Assembly (NCBI GenBank): GCA_928212115.1
Contig: CAKMRJ010005523.1
Coordinates: forward strand, 144,185,951-144,249,950
Direction of reading: 5' to 3'
DNA length: 64,000 nucleotides
Source of the DNA: Lactuca virosa
Lineage: Eukaryota; Streptophyta; Magnoliopsida; Asterales; Asteraceae
This document shows, one piece after another, positions 22,484 to 34,103 of this stretch. The translations under genes and the position numbers were made by a program. The notes beneath the pieces are model-generated. The model made no database searches. It saw nothing but the letters and a program-made list of their open reading frames with translations, and had not been told where the DNA came from. The first letter of the stretch is position 1. Each line of letters opens with the position of its first letter.

Positions 22484-25400
22484 CCTTGCACATGACCGGA
22501 AGGTTAGAACACCTTCGGGATTTCAGGCCAATTTCCAACGGTGGAAATGTCACATTTAACAACAATGCGAATGGGATAATCCGAGGTTATGGTGTTCTTA
22601 CTACGGGAAACTTCTCTATTCAAAAGGTTGCTTATGTAGAAAGCCTTAAAACACAATCTCATCAGCGTTGGCCAACTATGTATGGCAAGCCATCGTGTTG
22701 AATTTGATGATCAATTTTGCTACGTAATGACAAGTGATAGGAACACGTGTCTGATCAAGTCCCGATCCGAAGGTACTATGTATCCTCTGGACGTATATTT
22801 GATCATAGGCAAACCGCAATTATGCTTCCTATCCAAGGCAGTATCCGAAGTCAGCTGGCTATGGCACCGCAAGCTAGATCATCTCAACTTCAGATACATC
22901 AACAATTTGGTCACCGAAGAACTAGTCAGAGGTCTCCCAATTCTCAAGTTCAGCAATGATACTCTCTGTCCTGCATGTGAATGTGGAAAGCAATCCAAAG
23001 CATGTCACCCCATGGTGATTGACTCCTGAATTAATGAACCACTGGAACTCTTGCACATTGATCTCTGCGGTCCATCTACCGTAGCCAGTCTCCATCACAA
23101 GAAATACATATTGGTTATAGTAGATGACTTCACACGTTTTACATGGGTTTTCTTTCTCAGACTCAAGTCAGAAACACCGCAGATTCTCATCAATTTCATC
23201 AAGATCAAGCTTCCAGTTCGACGCATCCGAAGTGATAATGGAACTGATTTTACTAATCATCTTCTAAATAGTTTCTTGGTTTCAAAGGGTATCATTCACA
23301 ACTTCTCCGCTCCCTATACACGGCAACAAAATGGGGTAGTAGAGCGAAGGAACCGCACTCTAGTAGAAGCAGCCAGATCCATGCTCAACTTTGCACACCT
23401 TCCTCTCTACTTCTGGGCCGAAGCAGTGGCCACCGCATGTTTTGTGCAGAATCGAAGTATTGTATGCAAGCGACTCAGCAAAACGCCGTATGAGGGCCTT
23501 AACAATCGCAAGCCAAACGTCCGCTTCTTTCATATCTTTGGGTGTAGATGTTTTGTGATCAACAACACAGATCATCTTAACAAGTTTGCACCGAAGTCTG
23601 ATGAAGGCATCTTCCTTGGCTATTCCACAAACAAAGTTGCCTACAGGGTTCTCATTCGACGTACAAGGCTAATCATTGAAAGCTTCGATGTGAAATTTGA
23701 TGACTATCACATCCGCAACACTGCTCCATCAACAGAAACCACAACAATCCTAGAAAGTGATATTCCTGCCTCTTCAGGTCCATTAAATCCAGTTGAAGTC
23801 AACTATGACGATCTCTTCAACCATGTCGAAACTGCCAAGTTATCCGAAGTTCTTGTGTCTCAGGAAGCTCAGCAGCAGCATGCTGATGTATCATGGCCAT
23901 CTCCATTCGAAGTAGCATCTCTCAATACTTCCACCTCGCCGGTTGAGGGGGAAAGCTCTACTCCGGATCAAATAACAACCATCGAGGTTCCAGTACCTGA
24001 TGCAGCTCAAGTTCCCATCCGCAGAGAATCATTACCATCAAACGTTTCTTCCGACTCGGATGATGAAAACATAGAGAACATTGACACAAGAACAGAATCA
24101 AGAGTTATCACTCTCCCATCCGCATTCCAGGGGGAACCTTCTCAAGCTCAAGAGCATCCTCCATCAGCAATCCAGGGGGAACATCTTTCAACTGCTCAAG
24201 AAAATTCGAATCCCACCTTCACAGTCCAAGATGACTCCGCAGACTGTTCTCAAATCCAGGGGGAACTACCATCTCCAACCACAGAGTTTTCTGATATTGA
24301 AGACATTCCCTCCACCGCAGCTGTTGATCATCTGCAACCCCGTCTACACGTATGGACGAAGGACCACCCACCAGGTCAAATCATTGTCAACCCATCCGCA
24401 TGTATCCAAACTCGATCTTCCAAATATTTATCTGATCATTGTCACTACGCAGCATTTATGTCCTCGGTCGAGCCTCGAACGATCAAAGAAGCATTACTAG
24501 AACCAGACTGGATATCCGCAATGCAAGAAGAGCTAGAAGAATTCAAAAGAAACAATGTATGGCAACTCGTTCCGAAGCCGCAAGATTACACCATTGTTGG
24601 TACTAGATGGGTGTTCAAGAAAAAGTTGGATGAATCTGGTGCGGTCGTCAGAAACAAGGCAAGGTTAGTTGCCAAAGGATACAGTCAACTTGAAGGTATT
24701 GACTATGATGAAACGTATGCTCCGGTAGCACGTATGGAAGCCATCCGAATCTTCTTAGCATACGCAGCTCACAAGAACATCAAAGTACATCAAATGGATG
24801 TAAAAAGTGCTTTTCTCAATGGGGAACTAAAATAGGAGGTTTATCTTCAGCAACCTCAAGGATTTGAAAGTCTTGAATTCCCAGACCACTGCTACAAGCT
24901 TGAAAAATCAGTCTACGGTCTAAAGCAAGCCCCAAGAGCGTGGTACGAGACTCTCTCTGAATTTCTTGTCTCTTCCGGATACAAAAGAGGAGTGATTGAT
25001 CCCACTTTATTTAGAAAAGCAAATGGTAATCACCTTATGCTTGTACAAATATATGTGGATGATATCATCTTCGGATCAACTGATCAAGGAATGGTGAATG
25101 AATTTGCTAAGCTCATGACCAACAAGTTCCAAATGAGCATGAATAGAGAGATTAACTTCTTTCTAGGACTTCAAGTGAAACAAGTTCCACAAGGAATATT
25201 CATTCATCAGGAGAAATACACCACTGAACTGTTAAAGAAATATTCAATGGACAACTGTTCTTCGGCTAAGGTCCCCATGGCCTTCGGATATAAGATATCT
25301 GCTGATCCCTCTGGCGAATCAGTGGATCACAAGACTTATAGAGGTATCATTGGCTCCTTGATGTACCTCACCGCAAGCCGACCAGATATCGTCTTTAAAA

Positions 25401-26014
25401 CAGGTGTATGCGCAAGGTATCAGGCTGACCCAAAAGTGTCACACATGACCGCAACCAAACAGATTCTAAGATACCTGAAAGGAAGCAAGACTCTTGGTTT
25501 ATGGTACCCTGCAGGCAATGACTTTAGCCTACAAGCGTTCACAGATGCGGATCACGCCGGATGCAGACTAGATCGAAAAAGCACCTTAGGTGGATGTCAA
25601 TTTCTGGGAGGAAGACTCGTCAGCTGCTCATCAAGAAAACAAAGTTGTGTGTCACTGTCTATCGCAGAAGCTGAATATGTGGCCGCAGTCAGCTGTTGTT
25701 CACAAGTCTTATGGATGAAAACACAACTTATGGACTACAGATACAGAATGCTGCGGATACCAATTTACTGTGACTCTGAAAGTGCTATAGCTATTTCTCA
25801 GAATCCAATTCAGCACTCCAAGACAAAGCACATTGAACTACGGTATCACTTCATCAAAGACCACATCCTGAAAGGTAACATTGAACTGATTTTTGTCCAT
25901 ACTCATGAAGAGATTGCTGATGTGTTCGCAAAGGCACTTGACTCTACAAAACTCAACAGCTTCTTACAAATGTTAGGAATGATGAATCCGGACCCACAAT
26001 TCTTCTTGAATTGA
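22460..26014 (+). pseudogene. Element C pol: protease, integrase, RT, RNase H
   Basis: The protease active site is DSACSLHMTG near 22465-22495, with alanine where the family has glycine. A frameshift near 22660-22690 moves coding to the frame used to the end. Integrase: HRKLDH/CPACECGKQ zinc-binding part, DLCGP, SDNGTDF and VVERRNR (22860-23370). The integrase-RT linker (23740-24400) is Pro/Ser-rich and holds four AGGGGGA tracts. RT: YVDD at 25052-25063. RNase H: TDADHAG, AEAEY, CDSESAI, and a tail with IADVFAKAL. In-frame stops are at 23027-23029 (TGA) and 24833-24835 (TAG). From 24836 to the terminal TGA at 26012-26014 the frame is open, so RT-RNase H is largely preserved. Confidence 0.93.
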
Positions 26015-26752
26015 TAAGTACTGCAGGCCATCTTTTGTCTCTGTTGCGGTCTTAATTGAAGTTACTTATGATAGATGGTTTTAAGTATATCCCGTGTACC
26101 CCAGTTTATGTACCGCAACTATATATCATATTTATCCTTCACTGGTCCTTATTGTTTGTTATTACTAACAGTTGTTCAAAGTGTTCTCCTCAATTCTTCT
26201 ACCGCAGGCATCCAATGATCCATCCGCAATGACAATTGATACATCCGCAATGAAGTCTCAATCCGCAATCATATTGACAGTTTTCTCAACTGTTTCATTA
26301 ACTCTTGAATCATGGTGTGCTATTTAATGATCCTTCATTAAATAAGAAAAACATTAAATAAAAACATTCCTTGAGAAACTGTACCATTTCCCTTTTTGAA
26401 TAAAACCTTGTGTCAGACCTATTTTAGGTATGATGACAAAAAGAGCGTTTTCCCATAAACAAATCCTTTTAACTTGTCCCTTCCTATTACCCCACACGTC
26501 TAATCCGTTACAACTTCCTTTTTGCAGAACAGATTAGGTCCTCCCTCACCACACGTTCATCTGACGTGATGTTGTACGTCTGACACTTCATTAATTGCAA
26601 ACCCTTTTTAGTAAATCTAAAAAAAAAAATTTAAACCTTTTCATAATCTATGGCTGAGATCTCTCCTTCCAAATCAAAGAAAAACCCCCAAACGTTTTTT
26701 ACCTTATTTACTTTCACCCAGGGTAAAATCAATTACCGTTCAAATCCATTCC
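26015..26752 (+). other. Element C pol-ORF3 spacer
   Basis: AT-rich, no ORF. It starts TAA directly after the pol stop and carries no CARYYA readthrough context. Three near-identical TCCGCAAT words cluster at about 26220-26270. The A/B palindromic block is absent. It ends with the TATA box at 26753. Confidence 0.7.
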
Positions 26753-26759
26753 TATAAAA
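26753..26759 (+). promoter_or_regulatory. TATA box ahead of ORF3 (element C)
   Basis: TATAAAA in the context CCTATAAAACCC lies 109 bp before ATG 26862 (70 bp before ATG 26823). The matching arrangement in A and B favours 26862 as the start. A promoter role is inferred. Confidence 0.5.
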
Positions 26760-26861
26760 CCCTTTCTTCTTCCCCAAGAACAGTTTACGCTCTCTGAACT
26801 TTGAACTTTCTCTACATTTTTCATGCACTCTATTTCTGCACTCTTTCTCAAACTCTCAAAA

Positions 26862-29800
26862 ATGGTGAAATCCGGCATCTCGAAAAAAATCTCCAAGGCT
26901 TCTGCCTCTGCAAACCCAACTGGGTCTGATTCTGCAACTAGAAATCAAATGCCTACGATTTCTTCAAGCAATTTTAGGGTTGTGTTCGAAGAGCATTCCT
27001 CCTACAATGCTCCAATCAAGCTAATGATCAAGTTCTTGAACAATCACCCTCTGTTTGGCCCCTTCGATGCATTCACAGACGTAGTTCATCTCTCAACCTT
27101 GTTTAAGTGTGCATTCGCTGCTTACAGAGCGAAAACCCCCAAGAGGTGCATCTGAATCTTGTGAACGATTCTTTAGTCATTTTGAACAAAGAAAAGTTTC
27201 TCACACCATTAATCTACTGGTTCATCCTTCAACCAAGGTTTTCACTCCAAGTATGGCGGATATTCTCTCTGCTCTCTACCAGATGGGTTACCAGAAAAAG
27301 ATCAAAGGTATCGGCGAATTCAAGAAAAATCAACTGCCTGCGGTGTGGCAATTCGTTTGTCACTTTGTCATCCGCAGTCTATCAAGCCGAACCGTAGGCA
27401 CTGACAATATGGGTCTTAAGCTTTTGGAACTGGTTTGGAGCATCTTCACTGGGCACGATGTTAACTACAGTCAGATCTTGTGGGATGACTTCCTACAGTA
27501 CATCCCCAAGGAGAGCCCAAGAGAAAACCCTACCGAACTGACATTTGCTAGGTTCTGGTCTCTGTGCATCTCAGATCTTCATGCGGATGCAGGACTTAGC
27601 ATGGGAAACGACACCAACCTCTTCATCACCAAGGATCTCAAAAGGTACAATCCCTCCAAAGATCAATCTAACTTCGGACCCATTAGACGATTACCAGTCC
27701 ATATTCTGTCCTCACTTGGACTTGAAACCCCTGATGTCACGGACCATATAGAGGCTACGGAAGGTATAAGCCCATACCTTTCTACCCCGCCTCTACAAGC
27801 CACATCCGCACTCACCATCCCTGGTAGTACCGCAGTCCCATCTTCCACCACTCTCTCCTCTCAAAGACGCAAACAATTAGTCTCAGCCCATCAAGGCCCC
27901 CGCAACGTCTCCAAGAAACAAAGAACCCCAAAGAAAGATGCTCCCACACCAACTAAACCCTCAAAGAAACGAAAAATCCCACTAACTGTGCCCTCAGATG
28001 ACGAATCAACTGAAAATCAATCTCACTCTAAGAGTGATTCTGATGAGGATGCACTACCCATCTCCATCCTAAAGAAAAGAAAAACCAATCCCACTGGCCA
28101 AATGCGTGACCGGACAGATACCGCAGCCTCTCAAAAGGCTCTGGTAGGCCTTGGGGTGGCCGCAGACCCATTCAACACCACAATCCTCTTCCACTCAGAC
28201 ACATAAAGTGTGTCTGTTTCAACACATCGTGGAGACTCACCCCCAGTTCACTCCCAAGGGGATGGAGCTGGTTCTCGCCCTAAGGTCTCCAGGGCATCCC
28301 GATTACACTTCTTTTCTCTTGAGGATTTGAACTCCATCCTGTTGTCCGTAACCCAAACACTGCAAACACCTTCCCAACCACAGGGCAATTCTTCCGCCCT
28401 TGCCAGAACTGAGCCGAGGCCAAACTTGACCACGGGTCAAGGAGACCAAGGAAGCTCAGGAAATCCTACTCTGCTTACATCTTCTACAGGTGGTTTAGGC
28501 ACGGTGAGCACCAATATGCAAGGATCCGTGAACCCGGGGGACACCTCGATGCGATACCAAGGATTTGACGGTTATAAATCGAATGATTCATGGTTACATT
28601 ACACTCCGATGTCTGAGTGCGATATCAAGAAGTATGCCGCTTTCCGTAGGGCATTTCAAGCTAGGAAGGATCAGCAAATCAAGAAACTGCAACAAAAACA
28701 ACAGGAAATACAAACTGTAGCCAAGTATTGGGCATATGCAATCAATAATGCCAATACCGTAGCCATCATCCTGAAAGTACAATATTGGATGACTGAAATG
28801 GCTGAAACAATCCGTAAGGGTCAGTCCACTCATGATGGTGAATGTGCCTCCAAAGTCCCTCCAACTCCAACTCCCACTGCTCGAGAATCACAAGATGAGG
28901 GCACCGCAATCGAAGTTAGCTCAGCTCCCACCCTCGGCTTCGATGACATTGATCTTGATGAGGTAAATCAACATTCTCCTTCTGACGATGATTTAATGAT
29001 TTTTGATGAGGATGAAGAATCTAGTGGCTTTCACCACTCAACCTCCAAGCCAAAATCGAAGAAGAAGAAGAAGAAGAAGAACGCGGTGACAAGAAAAGAA
29101 TTCCTCAGTCTCAAGCCAAGGTCGTCCTAATCCTTGATGCAGTACAGCCCACTCAACCGCAACCAGAAGACATTCCTGGACCGCAGTCCTTGATCGAAAG
29201 AATTGAACGACTGGAAACCCGTGAAAGATTGGCTGCAGAGCGCATTTCTCTGCAGGTTGAAATGGGAATCCGATCCCTGGATATAAGTCGCCAAGCTGAC
29301 CACAAGCAATTCATGGCTGCTGCGGAGCACCTCATCTCTGAGGTGTCCGAAATCAAGAAAGACTTACAAGCAGCCATTGCGGACCAGTCAACTCAATCTC
29401 AAAAAATGATAGTTGAGACTCATACTGCATATGAGTCCACTATCTCAGTCCTTCAAGCTACCATCAACAGACTGCAACAATCTTTATTATCAAACTTTCA
29501 TGGCCCCGAAATTCTTCAGCTCACAAAGGAGATTCATCGGCTGCTCTTCAACACCGCCATCCCAGACAATCAGCAACTGGCTGATGTTCTTAAAGCACAG
29601 TTCCAGGAAGTATGTGCAAAAGTCGATGGTCTCAAACAATGGCTTGAGGAAGCTCCGGTGTTGCATTCCTCAAGAGGGGGAAGTGATGAAGACCATCATT
29701 CCAACAACATTTCGCATCATCAAAGCCCCCCCATCATAAATGAAAAAATTCCCTCACCACAACCATCTCTTCACTCAAATCCAAGCCATCATGTGCCACC

Positions 29801-30866
29801 GCAACATCAGTCTCCACCGCAAAAGAAAATCACTCAAAAGCCTCCCTCTCCTAAGCGACCAGAGACTCCTCCCCACTTCAAAAATCTTGCTTCAAACATG
29901 TCATCCGAACACTCTGATGACTCCCCCGCAACCGAACAGAAAAAGAAAGACTGGAAAGCAGCCAAGTTTGCGGAGCTCATCTGGAGAGAAAACCGATTCG
30001 ACATCACTATGGATGAATCCTTAGTAAATTCCTGGATCAATCCCCACCGCAGACTGCTTGATGATGACTACAAACCCTACCTTACCTATGTTGAACCCCC
30101 TTCTGATGGTTATTAGGATGTTCCAATCTCTCCCAATGCTAAATACTTTACTGTATTTGAGCCATTTGACCGCAACCTGCCCGACCACAAGAGACTTCCT
30201 ATAGAATTGGAAAAACTTAATCGGTTCTATGCCAAACATGTGTCTTCCATAGAGAAAATCTGGTCTAACGATAGACCATCCGCAGTCAAAAACTACAAGC
30301 CCCGGAAGTTCATGAAGGCTGACTTCATCCAATACACTCTCACAAGAAGGGATCACGACTATGTCCGCACCCAAGCTGACTTCCCATGCATGAACCCTGA
30401 AGAAGTCTTTCTTATAGCGTAGGTGTTCCAGAACAAGTCGGAGAAGCATCCGAAGATGAAGATAGCACTTGAGAGGGAAAGTATTTTCTTGAAGGAAACT
30501 GTTTGTGACTTTGCAAAAATCGATGCAGACATTCACCCTGCCCTAGCCAAGAAATTTGATCTCCCACCACTTGACCCTGCACCAATGATCACTGAAGGAT
30601 TTTAGGAAAGATCCCTAGGTGCAACAAACTTCCCAGATCTTGGAGTCATCTTTAAACGGAAACTCAATGATACCAAGTACTTCATTCCGATGACTGCCAT
30701 GAATCGCCTCACAAGAAAACAGATTGAAGTTTGTCGAATTGCAGTTCAAAAGTCTAAACACACAACTGCCGAAGTCAAGTTTGAAATTTTGAGGAGGATC
30801 ACTTGGCTGGAGAATGTCAGGAAATTTTGGTGGATACTTATCAAGTTTCTAAAACTTGATAACTGA
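26862..30866 (+). pseudogene. Element C third ORF (ORF3/env-like), broken
   Basis: Preferred start MVKSGISKK at 26862; an upstream in-frame ATG is at 26823. A frameshift near 27110-27150 and another near 29100-29130 change frame; in-frame stops are at 28204, 30114, 30420 and 30603. The N-terminal domain has MGYQKK...FKKNQL...VWQF and VNYSQILWDDF, shared with A and B. The middle is basic and Ser/Pro-rich with PSKKRK and KKKKKK runs. A coiled coil spans about 29190-29640, followed by a His/Pro/Ser-rich stretch. The C-terminal domain has RTQADFPCMNPEE and ends RRITWLENVRKFWW. No signal peptide or membrane helix is apparent. Function is unknown. Confidence 0.82.
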
Positions 30867-30888
30867 AGTGAAGTTAAAGAGATCACTT

Positions 30889-30898
30889 AGGGGGGAAT
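30889..30898 (+). other. Polypurine tract of element C
   Basis: AGGGGGGAAT directly abuts the 3' LTR at 30899. Confidence 0.88.
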
Positions 30899-31539
30899 TG
30901 TTGAATCATGATAAGTGACCTTCTTGAACTTCAGCTACCGCAGTCAACAAGGATCCGCAGTGAAGGTTTCATCAGCAACCTCACCCGGATTCATCATCAA
31001 CCGCAATCACTCTTAGTTACTAGATTACTTTACTTTATCTTCTTTTATTGTATTACTCTCTATTGTCCAGTATGCCTTGCATGACTACTCTTAGAGATGT
31101 GATCTAGTGTAACTCTTGAGATTCTATAAATAGAGCTCAATCTTACTTATTCAATACAACTTCCGAATCTATCAATTCAATATCTCTTCTATATCTGATT
31201 ACGCATCTTAAATCTCTCTTTACTCTCAAAGTTCTTTAGAACATAACTGAATACTATCTCTCTTCGGAGCAAGTCACTTGTGACTTAATCACTAAGTTTG
31301 ATCTCACTTACTAACTTGGTTTGAATGCATTCATCGTTAATAATCAACTTATGTGTATACTTGATATAACAACTGCTTTCATTTACATTTCCTTACTTTT
31401 CCGCAACTAACTCTCTAACAATCTAACTCTAACTTATTTATATTATTGTTGAGCTTTTAGATCCTTCAAGATAAACTATTCCGCAACTATACTTGTTCTA
31501 ACGTTTGTTCAAGTGTGTCTCAAAGTTTTTCTCTCAACA
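30899..31539 (+). repeat. 3' LTR of element C
   Basis: 641 bp, TGTTGAATCATG to CTCAACA, with a TATA box at 31125-31132. It is followed by the right TSD, CCTTC (31540-31544). Confidence 0.95.
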
Positions 31540-34103
31540 CCTTCTTTATCCATTTTATTCCTAAACACCCATTTTAAACCAACAACCGATGCATCAGGAG
31601 GAGTTGGAATCAATCTCCAAACTTTGTTTCGCTCAAACTCATGGAGTTCATCTTGCATTTCTTGCACCCAATCGGAGTGATCGAGAGCAGTATTGTAGGT
31701 TTTGGGTTCAATCTTGGATACGAATGAATTAAACATACAAAATTCTACTTTAGAGAAAAATGCAGTTTGTTTCGCTTTCAGTTGAGAACGGGTAAGGATA
31801 CATGCAGAGGATTCACCAAGAACTTTATCTTTTGGGTGATCTGTTGTCCATTTGTTCATGGGAGGGTAATTAGGATCTAAGGATGGATTCAGCTCAGCAT
31901 TGACTTGCTCAAATTCAGATTGAATAGATTTAGCTTCTGAGTCGTCATTCGCTTCATTATTCTCCCCCTCGAATGAGGCAAACTCGTTGACTTCAGGAAT
32001 TGAATCATCATCTGCGAATAGAGATTCATGGGTCAAAGTGTGTGGGGATTTATCTCCAACAGAAGGAGACTCAGTAGAAATGGGTGATGCGAAACCCTCA
32101 TTCGAAATGGGTGATGCGAAACCCTCAATAGAAATGGGTTATGCGAAACCCTCCCCCTGGAATTGAGTGTTAGACCCAGAATTTCCCCCTGGAAATGTGT
32201 GCTCGTGTCTTGAGGGACATTCGCAGTGGATGGCTTTTGAGGCAAGTCTTTTGCAGCGTCATCTATAATCTTCTTAAGTTCGTCGACTTTATTATCCAAT
32301 GCTTTCGCTTCCGATGAGATAGCTTTCGCAGGTTCATCGAAGAGTAACATGAATTCTTCATAAAGGTTGGACACAGGAATAAAGGCTGGACTTGGTTTAG
32401 GAAAGATTTCTTTGATCTGACTCTCGGTGGACTGAATTTGCTTTAAATACTTGTCGTCAAACGTAACATAGTAGGTTTCTTCCATTTTCTTTGAGCGTTT
32501 GTTGAGAACCCTATATGCCTTTGATGTTAGTGAATATCCCAAGAATATACCCTCGTCAGCTTTCACATCGAACTTGTACCGTTGTTCTTTGGAATTGAAA
32601 ATGAAACATCTAGAACCAAAAACATGCAAAAAGTTAACGTTAGGTTTGCGATTATTTATGATTTCATAAGGAGTGATTAAGAATCGCTTATTCAGGATGG
32701 ATCGATTTTGGGTAAAACAAGCGGCATCTATCGCATCAGCCCAAAAATAGAGTGGCAGACATGCGAACGATAACATGGTTCGAGCAGCTTCACACAAGGA
32801 ACGGTTGCGTCTTTCAACTACGCCGTTCTGTTGAGGAGTGTAGGGAGCAGAGAAATTGTGTGTGACTCCCTTTTCAGCAAGAAATTCTTCAAACGCTTGG
32901 TTTTTGAATTCAAGCCCATTGTCACTGCGAACGTTGCGAACCAGCTTTCGCAGTTGAACTTCAATCTGTTTGATAAAATCATTGAGCTTTGGAGTTGCAT
33001 CAGATTTCTATCTTAGAAAGAACACCCAAATGAAACGAGAAAAATCATCAACAATTACTAGCATATACTTACTAACACCAACGCTTTCAATAGCAGAAGG
33101 ACCGCAAAGGTCGATGTGTAGAAGTTCCAAAGGTTCGATAACTTTTGTGTTCACGATAGTTGGATGGCTTTTTCTACTTTGCTTTCCCATCTCACAAGCA
33201 GCACACAAATGATCCTTGTTAAATTTCAATAGAGGAAGTCCTCGCACATGATCACCAAGAACGAGCTTGTTGATGTCTTTGAAGTTTAAGTGCGAAAGAC
33301 GCCTATGCCATAACCAGCTTTCGTCTGAGTGAGCTTTTGTAAGCAGGAAAATGGCAGGCTTTCCTCGTATCGGGTTCAGATTCAGTGGAAACATTTCGCC
33401 CATTTCATTCTGATTTTAGAAGAATGTTTTTGGATTTCTTTTCAATAATTTCTGAACCTTCGTCATCAAAGGACACTTTCAATCCTGTCCCTACGACCAA
33501 CTGCAAGACACTGATGAGGTTGTGCTGCAAACCTTCAACATAAGCCACCTTACGAATAGAAAATTCCCCATTCGTTATCATGACATAGCCTTTTATTCTG
33601 CTAAATGAATTATTTCTGTATTTTACGTTGCCGCCATTCTTGAGAGATCTGAACTCTCGCAGCTCCTCCTTCCTTCCTGTCATGTGACGAGAACAGCCAC
33701 TGTCGATGTACCATTCCGTGTCGTATTGTTCGTCACAAATAGCCTGCAACAAGTAAGCAGATTTAGGAACCCAAATTTTCGTGGGTCCTCGTGAGCCTTT
33801 CACACAACTAGGAAAAGTAATATCAAGATTAACCATATATGTCCGTTTTATGAGAGTGGTTTCATCTTTTCGTTTGACGGTGAAAACTTTGATTTTGTTA
33901 TCCTTTGAGTTAGTTTCTAGGGAATCAAAGGTTTTATTCTTGTTATGGATTTGATTTTTGACGTGCTTCTTTTTAGCTTCTTTGGGATTCGCGTTAGTTT
34001 TCTTAGTTGGAGCTTTTGGTTCTGAAAACAGCTTTCCCTTGCCTTTGATATTATTATTTGTTGACTTCATGGATTTAGAGAAACAAGGATTTGGTTTCTC
34101 CAT
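31540..34103 (-). pseudogene. Element B protease, integrase and start of RT (5' half of pol)
   Basis: Read leftward from 34103: gag-pol linker with KIWVPKSA, protease DSGCSRHMTG (near 33700), GAG-pre-integrase and HHCC (LWHRRLSH, LCAACEMGKQ), integrase DLCGP, RSDNGLEF and VVERRNR (33110-32800), and a linker holding a 27-bp repeat and three purine tracts. The first RT motif, VVGLKWVFRNKMDKEG, ends where C is inserted. Breaks: stops near 33405 and 33008 and frame changes at about 32030-32160. The 3' half continues at 18576. Confidence 0.92.
32077..32157 (-). repeat. 27-bp minisatellite in the B integrase-RT linker, three copies
   Basis: Copies of GAAATGGGTGATGCGAAACC start at 32077, 32104 and 32131. 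The period is nine codons, so it would add a nine-residue repeat to the linker without shifting the frame. Confidence 0.88.

Larger units (their letters stand above)
18577..31539 (+). mobile_element. Element C: complete Sirevirus-like copia element (12,963 bp)
   Basis: Two 641-bp LTRs (about 3.7% different by eye) with TG...CA ends are flanked by CCTTC on both sides. Inside lie a priming site, gag, a gag-pol linker, pol, a spacer with TATA box, ORF3 and a polypurine tract. It is inserted in antisense orientation in the RT region of B. Gag, pol and ORF3 all carry stops, most of them single-base, so the copy is defective though structurally complete. It is visibly rich in the word CCGCA on either strand, about sixty occurrences by hand count, spread over coding and non-coding parts. 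Confidence 0.95.

Noticed and set aside
25990..26030. SIRE1-type stop-codon readthrough from pol into ORF3 in C
   Set aside because: The pol stop TGA is followed at once by TAA, has no CARYYA motif, and ORF3 lies 0.85 kb away.
26823..26861. ATG at 26823 as start of ORF3 in C
   Set aside because: It is possible, but the ATG at 26862 gives the TATA-to-start distance seen in A and B; kept as the alternative.
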